This document shows positions 34,075-42,974 of a stretch of DNA of 64,000 bases, in pieces. Below the pieces are notes generated by a model. That model did no database searches. It was not told the DNA's origin and saw only the letters and a program-made list of their open reading frames with translations. Made by a program: the position numbers and the translations under genes. The DNA lies in NCBI GenBank assembly GCA_029265255.1, contig JAJUJQ010000002.1:186001-250000 (forward strand). The letters are read 5' to 3'. Source of the DNA: Spirochaetota bacterium (GTDB taxonomy: Bacteria > Spirochaetota > Spirochaetia > Treponematales > Rectinemataceae). Each line of letters opens with the position of its first letter. The stretch's first letter is position 1.

Positions 34075-34815
34075 ATGCATGGCAGGATTCTGATTGTTGA
34101 AGATACGAAAGAGCTCGCTGAACTGTACCAGATCTATCTTCGCAACGAAGGGTTTGAGTGCATGCTCGCCTATGATGCGGAATCGGCCTTGCCGCTTGCC
34201 TGGGAGCAGGATTGGGATCTCATTGTACTGGATTTGAATCTGCCTGGCATGGATGGATTCGAATTCCTCGAGCATCTCAGGAAGGAGAAGGCGACGCCGG
34301 TGATGATTCTGACGGCCCGTGAGGCGGATGAGGATGTCATATTCGGTCTGGGGGTGGGCGCTGACGATTTTGTTACCAAGCCATGCCCTCCCAAGGTGCT
34401 CGCTGCCCGTGCAAGGGCGCATATCCGCAGGAGCATCGCGTTCCAGACGCGTCAGGTTGGATCTGTTCTTAAATTTGGTCCATATGAGTTCGATATCGAA
34501 GGAATGTACCTCACTCGCAATGGAGAAGCATTGAGCCTCTCCGCGCGTGAATTCAGTATTTTGAAGGAACTAGCGACCAACCCAGGCAAGCTCTATAGTC
34601 CCGAAGAACTCTATGCGAAGATATGGGGGCAGGAATATGGCGATATCAGTGCCGTTGCTGTCTATATTCAGCGTCTTCGCAGGAAAATCGAGCAGGAGCC
34701 TGCAAACCCATTCTATATTCAGACTCAGTATGGCATGGGCTACCGATTCAACCCCGAAGCATTCAATCGCTCCCCTCTATGTGAGGATCCCGGCGATCCC
34801 GGAGAACATCGATGA
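34075..34815 (+). CDS. OmpR-family response regulator
   Basis: 246 residues from ATG 34075 (AGGAGG site). Receiver domain 1-about 120 with acidic VED near residue 8, phosphoacceptor LIVLDLNLPGMDG (Asp near 53), ILTAREAD and VTKPCPP (Lys near 103). A winged-helix DNA-binding domain of the OmpR/PhoB type follows (about 135-232; ALSLSAREFSILKELATNPGKLYSPEELYAKIWG, VAVYIQRLRRKIE, QTQYGMGYRF). It overlaps the kinase gene by ATGA and follows the outer-membrane operon, which it may regulate. Confidence 0.94.
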   Translation: MHGRILIVEDTKELAELYQIYLRNEGFECMLAYDAESALPLAWEQDWDLIVLDLNLPGMDGFEFLEHLRKEKATPVMILTAREADEDVIFGLGVGADDFVTKPCPPKVLAARARAHIRRSIAFQTRQVGSVLKFGPYEFDIEGMYLTRNGEALSLSAREFSILKELATNPGKLYSPEELYAKIWGQEYGDISAVAVYIQRLRRKIEQEPANPFYIQTQYGMGYRFNPEAFNRSPLCEDPGDPGEHR

Positions 34816-36200
34816 AACTCCGTACTCAGTTTCTGATCCTTACGTTGGCGGTCACGCTCTTTCCTATTCTCTTCGGGCTCATTGTGTTCGCTGGGTTTCA
34901 GAATAAACGCGACCCGCGTGTGCCGACTCGCGAGTTTCTGGAAGAAGCGGCGCACATGTGGAGCGAAAATCAGAATCTCACCATCGAAATGATCAGAATG
35001 GCTGGAGAGAAAGCACAGTTGCCCCTCGTGGATGCCGCGCTCGTGGGAGCAGATGGGACTGTGCTAGTGAGCTCGTTCCGGGACATACCAGCCGGATCGA
35101 AACTTATGATCAGCGATCTGGCGAAATACCCGCTTGCTGCTCCAGGACGTCCCCGGCCGGAAATACGCATTCTTCCTGTCAACACGCGAGACGCGCAGAA
35201 TCCGCTCATCATTTTTGACATCCAGCCATTCTGGACCAGGGAAGATATCCGTACCCGCAACTTCATGCTCATATCGGGATTCACGCTTGGGACCTTCCTT
35301 GTTGCGGGCATCCTTTCGCTTCTGCTGTTACGATCGACCAGCAAGGCGATACGGAAACTCATTCAGGATACCGCGGTGGTAGCGGAAGGGAACCTGAATC
35401 ACGAAGTCACAGGCAGTGGCGCGCAGGAACTCCGATTCCTCGCTGAAAGTATCAACCGGATGCGCGTTTCGCTTCGTGACATGATCGTGCGCCGTAAGAA
35501 CATGCTGATTGGAGTGAGCCATGACCTCAAGACGCCAATCGCGCTGATTCAGGGCTATTCCGACGCTCTTGCTGACAATATGGCAGTCGATGAAGAGGCC
35601 CGACTCCGCTATATCGAGATCATCCGCGAAAAAAGCACACAGCTCGAAGAGCTCGTATCGGACCTGATCGAATATCTCAAGTTGGATGACCAGCAGGTAC
35701 GGATGGAAGAAGTAGATTGTGTCGAATTTGTCACTTCGATGGGGAAGCGATTCGAAGAGGATGCCCGACTTATGGGGATGCGGTTCGAATGTCGCTTTGG
35801 CACAGCTATCGCGACTCCGGTTCAGGGCTACTATCGTCCCGTGAGAATGAACCGCATCCTGATCGAGCGGGCGCTGGAAAATCTCGTGTCTAATTCGCTC
35901 CGGTATATGGGAGCCGGGGGGACGGTTCGTCTTCAGTTGGACAGACAGGGGGATTTTTGGCTGCTTTCGGTTTCCGACACCGGGCCAGGCGTTCCGGAGG
36001 CTGAGCTGCCGTACATCTTCGATGCCTTTTATCGTGGAAGCCCATCACGCCAGGAAGCAGGCCATGGTTTGGGGCTAAGCATCGTAAAGTCGATTGCCGA
36101 CCTTCATGGGTGGGAACTGACCGCCCGCAACCGCACCGATGGAACCCAGGGCCTTGAAGTGATTATGAAATTCAAGATTGCCCCGCCAGGTCAATCCTGA
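34812..36200 (+). CDS. Sensor histidine kinase with HAMP domain
   Basis: 462 residues. Membrane helix 1 at about 5-28, a periplasmic sensor domain (about 30-155) and helix 2 (about 158-180), then HAMP (about 182-235), HisKA with the phosphoacceptor His in MLIGVSHDLKTPIALIQGY near residue 242, and HATPase_c with N box ENLVSNSLRYMG, G1 SDTGPGVP, F box FYRGSP and G2 GHGLGLSIVKSI. It phosphorylates the OmpR-type regulator encoded just upstream. The 3' end overlaps the convergent larA-like gene by 10 bases. Confidence 0.94.
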   Translation: MKLRTQFLILTLAVTLFPILFGLIVFAGFQNKRDPRVPTREFLEEAAHMWSENQNLTIEMIRMAGEKAQLPLVDAALVGADGTVLVSSFRDIPAGSKLMISDLAKYPLAAPGRPRPEIRILPVNTRDAQNPLIIFDIQPFWTREDIRTRNFMLISGFTLGTFLVAGILSLLLLRSTSKAIRKLIQDTAVVAEGNLNHEVTGSGAQELRFLAESINRMRVSLRDMIVRRKNMLIGVSHDLKTPIALIQGYSDALADNMAVDEEARLRYIEIIREKSTQLEELVSDLIEYLKLDDQQVRMEEVDCVEFVTSMGKRFEEDARLMGMRFECRFGTAIATPVQGYYRPVRMNRILIERALENLVSNSLRYMGAGGTVRLQLDRQGDFWLLSVSDTGPGVPEAELPYIFDAFYRGSPSRQEAGHGLGLSIVKSIADLHGWELTARNRTDGTQGLEVIMKFKIAPPGQS

Positions 36201-37477
36201 CCCATTCGCTCCCTCGTCGACCACAGGCCAAGCGCTGGATTTTGTACGAAGAAGAACTCCTCGCCATCGTCTGTCCGGTACCAGCCGGTCGATTTTCCGT
36301 CAGGCTGGTATCGCGTGCGTACTTTCTCAAGGTTTGCCCACGCGAAGCCGACAGACTCGATTTCTTCCTTCCGGATGAGGGAGCCCGGAGCATAGGTGAT
36401 ACGGAACCTCCCCTCGCTTGAACCGTGAATCAAGTGCGCTGCCGCCGACATATTTTGCGCCAGTTCCGGGTCGCGCGCGACTATCGCCTGTATTTCTGCC
36501 GCGGTGCGGTATCCGTATCGCCGGATAAGCATGTCAATTCCCGGGTCTTCTCCGAAGCTCCTCAAGCCAGGCGCGAGGATGAGCAGTTCGCCCCCGGTTT
36601 CCATCGCCATGCGGAGGCGGTAGATGGCCTTGTTCCCCAGCCAGGTCGAGCGATATTCCGAAGGGTCGAGCCACACCACAGCTTTTCGGACAGGCGACTC
36701 GAACAGCGCGACATTAACTTCGCGTGAAAGCGCAGCTGCTTGCTCGAACGCTCTTCGATCGTCTCCCGCGAAATACCCGCGCATTGCAAGCGAGCCATCC
36801 GCTGAATGACCCATGACGGTCAGAATCCAGAGAAGCGGTGGGAGCAATGGCGCCGCAATGGCAAGCGCTTCATCCAGAACCCTTCGAACCGGATTGTCGA
36901 TCCTCCCCATGATCCGCTCCATGCCGCAGACCGCTCCGAGATAGTGACTGCGATCGATCGCTTCCTTGCCTCCTGTGCCGACAAAGATATTCTTTGCCTG
37001 GTTAGCCATTCCCGCGACTTCATGCGGTACCACCTGCCCCACCGAGATAATCAGATCAAACCCACCTTCCACGAGCAGCCGGTTCACCTGAACCGGATAG
37101 GAATAGTCAACCCGCCCTTCCGAAAAGGCATGGATGGTTTCGCCTGGAATCCGTCCCAATTCCACAACATCGTGTCTCCAGTCATGCGCGCGGAACAGCG
37201 CGGCATCGCAGCCAGGATACATTTGCGACAGCTCGTCATGGGTCATGGGCGCATGGGTGCCAAGCGCAGGCATGATCGCGGCAACACGCGATCCCAGTAA
37301 CCGTACCAGCATTGAGGTGATTATGCCAGCCTGCGAATGGATTCTTGTGATATCGGGAGGAATGATCAGAACCTTCCGCGCGTGCATGGCGCCGGATGAC
37401 TCTATGGTACGCTGGACTATTGCTTCCAAGTCCTTTGGACTGATTCCTTTTTCGATATCGGTTTTCTCTATGATCAT
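36191..37477 (-). CDS. LarA-family (nickel-pincer) racemase/epimerase homologue, probably a hexonate epimerase
   Basis: 428 residues. PPDITRIHS near 40-47 and GTHAPMTHDE (H75, H80) are LarA-family motifs. H152, K162 and H178 have exactly the spacing (10 and 16) of LarA His174, Lys184 and His200, which hold the nickel-pincer cofactor. LarA racemises lactate; characterised homologues act on other 2-hydroxy acids including sugar acids such as gluconate. Here the gene diverges from uxaE and lies in a hexuronate locus, so C2 epimerisation of a hexonate (for example mannonate/gluconate) is a fitting hypothesis. The cofactor genes larB, larC and larE are not in the window. Confidence 0.85.
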   Translation of the reverse strand: MIIEKTDIEKGISPKDLEAIVQRTIESSGAMHARKVLIIPPDITRIHSQAGIITSMLVRLLGSRVAAIMPALGTHAPMTHDELSQMYPGCDAALFRAHDWRHDVVELGRIPGETIHAFSEGRVDYSYPVQVNRLLVEGGFDLIISVGQVVPHEVAGMANQAKNIFVGTGGKEAIDRSHYLGAVCGMERIMGRIDNPVRRVLDEALAIAAPLLPPLLWILTVMGHSADGSLAMRGYFAGDDRRAFEQAAALSREVNVALFESPVRKAVVWLDPSEYRSTWLGNKAIYRLRMAMETGGELLILAPGLRSFGEDPGIDMLIRRYGYRTAAEIQAIVARDPELAQNMSAAAHLIHGSSEGRFRITYAPGSLIRKEEIESVGFAWANLEKVRTRYQPDGKSTGWYRTDDGEEFFFVQNPALGLWSTRERMGQD

Positions 37478-37582
37478 CAGATACTCCGTCGTGTGGTTTG
37501 TCCAATCCGAGAATGCGGCGATTTCTGTTTACCAGAGGCAGAGCGGCGCAGAAAAATCCAGAAAGGAGTCGGTCTCATGGTC

Positions 37583-37611
37583 TTGCGCCGCATTCCGTAC
37601 GCGGCCATTAT
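37583..37611 (+). promoter_or_regulatory. Candidate promoter of uxaE
   Basis: TTGCGC, 17 bases, CATTAT, about 30 bases ahead of the ribosome binding site of uxaE in the 163-base spacer that divides it from the divergent larA-like gene. The -35 form TTGCGC recurs at other promoters of this window, but the -10 match is weak. Confidence 0.35.
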
Positions 37612-37640
37612 ATACCAGGACAATAGGGAGGACCATGCCC

Positions 37641-38876
37641 ATGAAACAGCTTTCGCGATTCTCGATCGGTACAGGCGATCGATTCGGAATGGAAGGGCTC
37701 GCTCAGCTCGACGCGTTCCAGAAGCTCAAGAGTTATGGCATCGATGCCGACATCGTATGGAATAAGAGCAATCGGGAACATTCGATCATCGGCTCGTCAC
37801 CGCAAGACCAGGCTGCCGCTGCCGCGAACGCCGTGAAGGAAGCAGGCTGGACCGGTGGATGGTTTATCGATGCCGATCATATCACCATCAAGACTGTGGA
37901 CCGTTTTCTACCTCACTGCGACTTCTTCACCATCGATGTTGCGGAGACAATCGGCAAACCAGCTTCTCTTGATTCCAAGACTGAGTTCATTGCCCGGGCG
38001 CTCTTTTTGCTGAAACCTGGCTCTGCGCCGGTGGCAGTCGCGGAGAAGGACTTGCACGCAGTCGCCGATTACTATCTCGCGGCTGTTCAGGAAGCGGGCA
38101 AGACCTATCGCCATATCGCCGCTCATAAACCAGCCGGTTCCTTTGTCGTCGAGCTGTCAATGGACGAAACGGAAATGCCTCAGACTCCGGCGGAGCTTGC
38201 CGCCATCCTTGTCGCTGTCGGCATGGAAGGGATTCCGGTCTCCACCATTGCGCCGCGTTTTCCAGGAAAATTTCTCAAAGGTATTGATTTTATCGGAGAT
38301 GTTACGCAGTTCCTCGAGACATTCGAAGCGCTCACACGCGTCGTGCAATGGGCGCCTGGCGCGCTCGGATTACCGAAGGGACTCAAGCTTTCGGTTCACT
38401 CTGGCAGCGATAAATTCTGCATCTATCGCGGTATTCACGAGATTGTGACCAGGCTGGGAGCCGGACTCCACCTCAAGACGGCAGGGACCACATGGCTCGA
38501 AGAAATCGTAGGTCTCGCAGAAGCGGGAGGGGAGGGCCTCGTTATTGCCAAGGAAATCTATGCACGAGCCTATGAGCGAATCGACGAACTCTTAGCCCCG
38601 TACACCGCAGTCGTCGAAATCGACCGCGCGCGCCTCCCCGCGCCAAAAGACGTGTCAGATTGGGATTCACAGCATTTCGTGCGGGCGCTGCGACACGATC
38701 CCGGTTCGGCGTTCATGCAGCCCGACATGCGGCAGCTGATGCATATCGCATTCCGGATCGCCGCTGAGATGGGTCGCGAATTCTCCGACGCGCTGATATC
38801 CTGCCGAGACGCGATCGCTCGAAATGTGACGCATAATCTGTTTGAACGGCATTTCAGGCCGCTTCTTCTGGATTGA
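37641..38876 (+). CDS. uxaE: Tagaturonate epimerase family protein UxaE
   Basis: 411 residues from ATG 37641 (GGGAGG 9 nt upstream; ATG 37635 is possible but only 3 nt from the site). FSIGTGDRFGMEGLAQLDAF, WFIDADHITIKTVDRFL, CDFFTIDVAETIG, GIDFIGDV and LSVHSGSDKF.IY are motifs of the UxaE family, described in Thermotoga maritima as tagaturonate-fructuronate epimerase. It joins galacturonate and glucuronate breakdown by interconverting their keto forms, so one reductase can serve both. The locus also carries UxaC, a fructuronate reductase-like SDR and a TRAP transporter, in agreement with this role. Confidence 0.9.
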   Translation: MKQLSRFSIGTGDRFGMEGLAQLDAFQKLKSYGIDADIVWNKSNREHSIIGSSPQDQAAAAANAVKEAGWTGGWFIDADHITIKTVDRFLPHCDFFTIDVAETIGKPASLDSKTEFIARALFLLKPGSAPVAVAEKDLHAVADYYLAAVQEAGKTYRHIAAHKPAGSFVVELSMDETEMPQTPAELAAILVAVGMEGIPVSTIAPRFPGKFLKGIDFIGDVTQFLETFEALTRVVQWAPGALGLPKGLKLSVHSGSDKFCIYRGIHEIVTRLGAGLHLKTAGTTWLEEIVGLAEAGGEGLVIAKEIYARAYERIDELLAPYTAVVEIDRARLPAPKDVSDWDSQHFVRALRHDPGSAFMQPDMRQLMHIAFRIAAEMGREFSDALISCRDAIARNVTHNLFERHFRPLLLD

Positions 38877-38885
38877 GCGTCTGCC

Positions 38886-40436
38886 ATGGACCGGGGCCGC
38901 ACGATTCCAAGACCGGGCATTCGCGGGAAGATACTGATCTGCTTCGCGATTCTCTTGGTTTTTTTCCTGAGCCTCACGCTCATTCTGCAGAACGAGGCTG
39001 TGCGACTTTCGAAGGAATACGGCGCAAGCCTCAACCGGTATCATCTTGTTCATCGTTTCAGGCTCGATCTTGAAGCGCTTCACCAGCAGGCAGACCGCTA
39101 TCTCCGTGAACCGCTTTCCGCGAAACCCGAGACCGTATTCGTCTCGATCGCGACGCTCAACGCAGAATATGCGTCGCTGCTTCCTCTGTCAGATACATCG
39201 ATCAAGGTGGAATTCGAAATTCGAGCGACTGGCTATGGCCTTGATGTCTACCTGCCCCTGATTTCCCGCGCGGTTAATTTGAGAGCGTCCCGCGCCAACG
39301 ATTACTATCCGTTTTTTGTCCACGCGGATCGCATCTACGGTTACCTCAATACCTATCTCAACCGCGCCCTGTCAGAGCTCATGCGGCAGGGCGAAGAAAC
39401 CTATGCCGCGCTTACCCGACGCTCAGAGGCTGTCAATCGTGCCATTCTTATCTCCATGATCGTGGCAAGCTTTCTCGCAGTCATGGCAATTATCCTCGTG
39501 GCTCAATACATCACCTCTCCGCTCCGTCGTCTGGCGAAAGAAGCGGAAAAGCTTGCCGCCGGGGATCTGGATGCGGGCATCGTGGAGGCGCACACGAAGG
39601 ACGAAGTGGAAACACTCACCAAGGCATTCGCCTCCATGGCTCGGAGCATCAGAGATATGGTGGAAGGGCTTAAGGAAAAGGCCGAGCTGGAAAGGCTCCT
39701 TCACGAGGAAGAACTGGCGTTGGTGAGTATGGGAAAGGCGTTGCGCGAAGCTCAGTTCATGAATCTTCAGGAACAGATGAAGCCGCACTTTCTATTCAAT
39801 GCGCTCAACATCATCGCGCGCAGCGCGCTTCTTGAGAATGCTCCCCGAACCGAGTCTCTTGCTCTCAGCTTGGCGCGACTGCTTCGTGCGCTTATAGGCG
39901 ACAGCGGAGCGAAAGCGACTCTCGCGTCGGAGCTGAGGCTTGCTGAAGATTACCTCGAATTCCAAGAGGCGCGTTTCGGCGAGCGGCTGCGATGGAATAT
40001 CGATGTACCCAAGCTAGCGCGCGCGTGCTCCGTTCCCCACCTGCTTCTTCAGCCGCTTGTTGAAAACGCAGTGCGCCATGGGCTTGAGCCAAAGGTGAAT
40101 GGCGGCACTATTCAGATCAAGGCACGGTTGCGCGACGGATTTTTAGTCCTGTGGATCAGGGATGATGGTATTGGCATGACGAGCGAGCGTTTAAAGGAAA
40201 TTCGGACACGTGTGCGCTCGGCGACACAACGAAAGACTGCCTTTCTGACCAGCAGCTCTCTGGATCCTTCATCCGCTGTTCAAACAGGAGAGGATTTGCT
40301 TGCAGGTACCGGTATCGGGCTTGCGAACCTGGTCCTCAGGCTTGCCATTCTGTTTTCAGATCGATTTGATTTTGCTATCGATTCCTCTCCGGAAAATGGG
40401 ACAAAAGTCCGGATTGTCCTGCCGATTGAGGAATAA
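38886..40436 (+). CDS. YesM/LytS-type sensor histidine kinase
   Basis: 516 residues. Helix 1 at about 14-35, a periplasmic helical sensor domain (about 36-180), helix 2 (about 185-207), HAMP (about 208-262), a coiled segment and the His_kinase domain with phosphoacceptor His in EQMKPHFLFNALNII near residue 299; the ATPase part has QPLVENAVRHGLEPK and IRDDGIGM and ends with GTGIGLANLVLRL. Between the last two motifs lies a Ser/Thr-rich insertion of about 40 residues. Starts 9 bases after uxaE with a weak ribosome binding site. Pairs with the YesN-type regulator next to it. Confidence 0.93.
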   Translation: MDRGRTIPRPGIRGKILICFAILLVFFLSLTLILQNEAVRLSKEYGASLNRYHLVHRFRLDLEALHQQADRYLREPLSAKPETVFVSIATLNAEYASLLPLSDTSIKVEFEIRATGYGLDVYLPLISRAVNLRASRANDYYPFFVHADRIYGYLNTYLNRALSELMRQGEETYAALTRRSEAVNRAILISMIVASFLAVMAIILVAQYITSPLRRLAKEAEKLAAGDLDAGIVEAHTKDEVETLTKAFASMARSIRDMVEGLKEKAELERLLHEEELALVSMGKALREAQFMNLQEQMKPHFLFNALNIIARSALLENAPRTESLALSLARLLRALIGDSGAKATLASELRLAEDYLEFQEARFGERLRWNIDVPKLARACSVPHLLLQPLVENAVRHGLEPKVNGGTIQIKARLRDGFLVLWIRDDGIGMTSERLKEIRTRVRSATQRKTAFLTSSSLDPSSAVQTGEDLLAGTGIGLANLVLRLAILFSDRFDFAIDSSPENGTKVRIVLPIEE

Positions 40437-40441
40437 AGCAC

Positions 40442-41740
40442 ATGATCCGCATTATGGTTGCTGACGATGAAGCCTTGGAACGCCAGGCAGTACGCCATAT
40501 CCTCTCCAGAATCGATTGTGGCGAAGAGCTCACCATAATTGAGGCTTCCAATGGTATCGAGGCTCTGGAACGCGCTAGGAATTCAATGCCAGATATCCTG
40601 CTTCTGGATATTCGTATGCCGGGAATGGATGGCCTTGAGGTAGCCGCCGCGCTCGCGGTCGAAGAACATCCTCCTCTCATGCTTATGGTTACCGCCTACG
40701 ATCAGTTTACCTATGCGCGCACAGCCCTGAGATATGGGGTCATCGATTATCTCCTCAAGCCAGCCTCAACAACGGAAATGGAAGGCGCAATACGAAGAGC
40801 TGTCGAGCGGCTCAGGCGTAGAAAAGAAGAGGAAAAGCGGAGGGACACGGCAGCCACAATGGCGCTCGATATCGAGCACATGTCGATAAAAGCCATTGGA
40901 GAGGCTTTGGAACGAGGTACGCTGGACATGGATGCCATGGATAGAGTGTCCATGCTGAAATGCGGGGCCACTCTCTGGTCCTGCCTGGTTCTGGCTGCCT
41001 CACCTGAACATGCTTCTCATGATTATCAGCAAGAAATCCAATCGCCTAGGCTCCCGTCACTCAGGAGATTCATTGCCGGTCTCGCAAAATCCTATCTTGC
41101 GACCGATCTTGGACTGGCTAGTGATGTACCAGTTCTTCTGTGGGACGCTCTCTTGAATGATCATGTGTTTCTTCTGCTGCTCTATCCCGGGGTACCGCGC
41201 CTCGATTCCAGTAACCTGTCTTTACAGGCCGGAGTGTTCCTCTCACGATGCGTTGAGAGGGGAGCCGGAGCTATCCTTCTCGGGATTAGCGTGGGAAACA
41301 GAGGTACAGCAGGGCAACTGATTTCTCGCGCGAAACTTGCCGTCACGCTGGCTCATCGCGCTCGACGTGTCATCGTTCTCGATGCCGCAGATATCAAGCT
41401 CGAAAGCGGTCGCGCCAGACGGTCCGATGTATCCAGTCGCGCTGCCTCCTGGCTTCAAACCCATTTCATGGAGCATATTGGACTTGACGACATGGCTTCG
41501 GCACTGAATCTGAGCCCTTCCCACCTATCCAGGCTGCTTAGGGCAGCATTCGGTATGGGGTTTTCGGAAATGCTTGCGCGAATCCGCATCGCCAATGCAA
41601 AGAGCCTTATCGCTGAAGGCCTCTCGGTAAAAGAAGCGGCTTTTCTTGTGGGATATCATGACCAGAGCTACTTCACCAAAGCCTTTCTGAGGATGGAAGG
41701 TATGCTGCCTTCTGGGTATGCGGATGCAAAGCGCACATAA
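40442..41740 (+). CDS. YesN-type response regulator with AraC DNA-binding domain
   Basis: 432 residues. Receiver domain (1-about 120) with VADDE, the phosphoacceptor in DILLLDIRMPGMDG (Asp near 56), VTAYDQ and YLLKPAS. A middle region of about 180 residues of unclear fold is followed by an AraC-type double helix-turn-helix (about 330-430): HIGLDDMASALNLSPSHLSRLLRAAFGMGF and EAAFLVGYHDQSYFTKAFLRMEGM. Its likely target is the TRAP transporter promoter directly downstream, where a perfect palindrome covers the start site. Confidence 0.93.
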   Translation: MIRIMVADDEALERQAVRHILSRIDCGEELTIIEASNGIEALERARNSMPDILLLDIRMPGMDGLEVAAALAVEEHPPLMLMVTAYDQFTYARTALRYGVIDYLLKPASTTEMEGAIRRAVERLRRRKEEEKRRDTAATMALDIEHMSIKAIGEALERGTLDMDAMDRVSMLKCGATLWSCLVLAASPEHASHDYQQEIQSPRLPSLRRFIAGLAKSYLATDLGLASDVPVLLWDALLNDHVFLLLLYPGVPRLDSSNLSLQAGVFLSRCVERGAGAILLGISVGNRGTAGQLISRAKLAVTLAHRARRVIVLDAADIKLESGRARRSDVSSRAASWLQTHFMEHIGLDDMASALNLSPSHLSRLLRAAFGMGFSEMLARIRIANAKSLIAEGLSVKEAAFLVGYHDQSYFTKAFLRMEGMLPSGYADAKRT

Positions 41741-41767
41741 TTACCAGCGTTTGCGCAGAAATTTCCA

Positions 41768-41797
41768 TTCACAATCTTCGTATCCGGGTTCTATAAT
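41768..41797 (+). promoter_or_regulatory. Promoter of the TRAP transporter operon
   Basis: TTCACA, 18 bases, TATAAT (five and six matches to consensus). Transcription should start near 41804, about 45 bases ahead of the dctP start codon. Confidence 0.75.
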
Positions 41798-41802
41798 CAA
41801 TC

Positions 41803-41817
41803 GGCAGAACATCTGCC
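41803..41817 (+). promoter_or_regulatory. Operator-like palindrome at the TRAP operon start site
   Basis: GGCAGA-ACA-TCTGCC is a perfect 6-bp inverted repeat beginning 6 bases after the -10 box, so it spans the transcription start. A protein bound there would block initiation; alternatively it is a short hairpin at the mRNA 5' end. Confidence 0.6.
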
Positions 41818-41848
41818 ATGCGCATAAAGTCGTGAAGGAGGTTAAGTC

Positions 41849-42826
41849 ATGAAAAAAACTGGGATTGCGGCATTGATCATGCTGCTGGTTCTGGTGCCCG
41901 CCATGCTGTTCGCACAGGCGAAACCAATTGTGCTTAGGCTTGCGGAAACCCATCCCAAAGGCTATCCCACCGAACTTGGAGACGAAGAATTCGCTCGACT
42001 CGTGAAGGAGCGTTCGAACGGCCGCATCATCATCGAAGTGTATCCAGGTTCACAGCTTGGCCAGGAAAAAGCCGTGATCGAGCAGGTGCAGTTCGGTGCT
42101 ATCGATCTCACCCGTGTTTCCATAAGCCCGGTTGCCAGCTTTGTACCCAAGCTCAATGCATTCCAGATGCCCTATCTCTATCGCAATTCGGAGCATATGT
42201 GGAAAGTCCTCAAAGGCGATATTGGCAAGGAACTACTGGCCAGTCTTGAACCGTTCGGCTTCATTGGTCTCGGATGGTTCGAAGCGGGAGCACGCAGCTT
42301 CTATACGACAAAGAAGGCGGTTCGTACCCCTGCCGATCTTAAGGGCATGAAGATTCGTGTTCAGGAAAGCGAGCTGATGATGGGCCTCGTTTCCGCATTT
42401 GGCGCAGTTCCAACCCCGATGCCCTATGGCGAAGTCTACTCCTCGCTGCAAACTGGTGTTATCGACGGCGCAGAGAACAACCCGCCCAGCTATTACTCCG
42501 CAAGTCACTATGAGGTAGCGAAATACTATACGCTCGACGAGCATACCATGGTACCGGAAATCATCATCGGTTCCAAAATATCGCTCGGAAGACTTTCGAA
42601 GGCGGATCTGGACCTCATCAAGCAGGCGGCCTTCGATGCCATCGATTTCCAGCGCAATGAATGGGCTAAGTATGAGCAGCTCTCCATGGACAAGGTCAAG
42701 GCCGCAGGCTGCACAATCATCCCCATTGCCGATAAAACTGAATGGATGAAGGCGGTTGAGCCGATGTACGCGAAGCAACCGAAGGAAATTCAGGAGCTTG
42801 TTGCCCGCATCCGGGCAGTGAAGTGA
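41849..42826 (+). CDS. dctP: TRAP transporter solute-binding protein, DctP family
   Basis: 325 residues with an AAGGAGG site. Signal peptide MKKTGIAALIMLLVLVPAMLFA, mature start QAKPIVLRLAETHPKGYP. DctP features are GRIIIEVYPGSQLGQEKAVIEQVQFGAIDLTRVS, LKGMKIRVQES (Arg that salt-bridges the substrate carboxylate), PMPYGEVYSSLQTGVIDGAENN and the following SYY. Binds an organic acid in the periplasm. The neighbourhood (UxaE, UxaC, SDR) makes a hexuronate such as glucuronate or galacturonate the probable ligand. Confidence 0.94.
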   Translation: MKKTGIAALIMLLVLVPAMLFAQAKPIVLRLAETHPKGYPTELGDEEFARLVKERSNGRIIIEVYPGSQLGQEKAVIEQVQFGAIDLTRVSISPVASFVPKLNAFQMPYLYRNSEHMWKVLKGDIGKELLASLEPFGFIGLGWFEAGARSFYTTKKAVRTPADLKGMKIRVQESELMMGLVSAFGAVPTPMPYGEVYSSLQTGVIDGAENNPPSYYSASHYEVAKYYTLDEHTMVPEIIIGSKISLGRLSKADLDLIKQAAFDAIDFQRNEWAKYEQLSMDKVKAAGCTIIPIADKTEWMKAVEPMYAKQPKEIQELVARIRAVK

Positions 42827-42843
42827 TTCTGTCTGTCATCAGG

Positions 42844-42878
42844 AAGGGCCGCACGCTGGCGCGCGCGGCCTTTCTGTC
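42844..42878 (+). terminator. GC-rich hairpin between dctP and dctQ
   Basis: GGCCGC and GCGGCC arms around a GC-rich loop, followed by TTTCTGTCTT. Either a weak terminator that lets part of the transcripts continue or a 3' stabiliser that keeps dctP mRNA in excess. Confidence 0.6.
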
Positions 42879-42974
42879 TTATGCTTTTATGGACAATGCA
42901 GCCGCCGCAAATCTTTCAGCCGTTATTATGACGAAGATTTGGGAGCGCGCTCATTCGGGATCTGGGGACTGCCT

